Source: Marinifilum flexuosum (GTDB lineage: Bacteria > Bacteroidota > Bacteroidia > Bacteroidales > Marinifilaceae). Taken from it: 64,000 nucleotides of DNA. The first letter of the stretch is position 1; the number at the start of each line of letters is the position of its first letter. This document shows, piece by piece, positions 63,747 to 64,000 of this stretch. Location of the stretch: positions 426,490 through 490,489 of the forward strand of contig NZ_RAPQ01000008.1 in NCBI RefSeq assembly GCF_003610555.1. The letters run 5' to 3'. The translations under genes and the position numbers were made by a program. The notes under the pieces were generated by a model, which saw only the letters and a program-made list of their open reading frames with translations, ran no database searches and was not told where the DNA came from.

Positions 63747-64000
63747 TGTATTCTTCGTATAAATCTAGAATTTGTTTCATCACATCATAATCACGAGAAT
63801 TCTCGGTCACATGAATTTTCTTTCCACAAAACTCCATAAATGAAACCAGTTCATCGCCTTTTAATCCTGTAGCATCCGATACAATTTGGGCATTGTATTT
63901 ATTACCAATTTTTTTGTTTTTTCCTTCTTCCTTAATTCTTTTAGAAAGTTTCTTTTTGATTTTTTCCTTTTTACTGAGCTTGTTGTGAAGAAAATCGGTA
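63730..64000 (-). CDS. Partial gene of unknown function (3' end)
   Basis: About 90 codons are open from the right edge to a TAA at 63730-63732. The visible C-terminus has a Lys-rich helix (KKEKIKKKLSKRIKEEGKNKK) and then SDATGLKGDELVSFMEFCGKK and a short acidic end. I cannot assign a family. The last 17 bp overlap the end of the convergent cls gene. Confidence 0.6.
   Translation of the reverse strand, partial: TDFLHNKLSKKEKIKKKLSKRIKEEGKNKKIGNKYNAQIVSDATGLKGDELVSFMEFCGKKIHVTENSRDYDVMKQILDLYEEYTTKEE

Overview
The window looks like a chromosome segment of a marine, probably anaerobic or facultative member of the Bacteroidota (Marinilabiliales-like). The reasons are the low G+C content, promoters of the Bacteroidota type (TTTG, about 19 bp, TAnnTTTG), scarce Shine-Dalgarno sites, type IX secretion sorting domains, and families typical of this phylum (DUF6261, DUF6175 and DUF6132 types, TPR histidine kinases). 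The placement is inference from sequence character; no database search was possible.

Bases 1-25000 are mostly housekeeping: the 3' part of a lamin-tail surface protein, lpxK, sppA, folK, upp, radC, rpsT, two tRNA-Glu genes, oxyR with a possible divergent small RNA, an acyl-CoA hydrolase/transferase-family gene, a TPR histidine kinase with a degenerate H-box, mpl, an MBL-fold hydrolase, several small membrane proteins, both subunits of methylmalonyl-CoA mutase, an EEP-family lipoprotein, an ArsC-like protein, and a small Crp/Fnr-DUF6132-OsmC locus. The CoA transferase and the mutase fit succinate-propionate fermentation. prfB (24937-26035) is complete and is read through a programmed +1 frameshift; a decayed copy of its 5' frameshift region lies about 230 bp upstream.

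Bases 26541-41176 hold a run of ten same-strand genes that I regard as one envelope system: a CsgG/LpoB-like protein with a FlgT_C-like tail, a DUF6175-type protein, an LPP20-LamG protein, two further LPP20-like proteins, a 1624-residue type IX-secreted beta-propeller protein, an M23 peptidase, a membrane protein with an HELTH zinc motif, a multi-pass membrane protein and a DUF6261 protein. No flagellar or curli genes are present. A degenerate 41-bp tandem repeat array precedes the last gene.

Bases 41308-51560 hold two related modules. Each has a very large NACHT/STAND-type NTPase gene on the minus strand, a control region with TTCCA motifs at 10-bp spacing, a divergent gene for a small lipoprotein of a shared unnamed family, and the same terminator stem. 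The second NTPase gene is followed 11 bp later by a membrane-anchored glycerophosphodiester phosphodiesterase.

Bases 51580-60646 combine a TPR histidine kinase, a LuxR-type regulator and a LytTR regulator (with Glu in place of the phosphorylated Asp) with another set of CsgG/LPP20-like proteins. These include two tandem proteins with DUF1566-like tails plus the 5' remnant of a third copy, and a lipoprotein pair paralogous to two genes of the 26-41 kb cluster. The right end returns to housekeeping: recX, prmC, cls and a partial gene that overlaps the end of cls.
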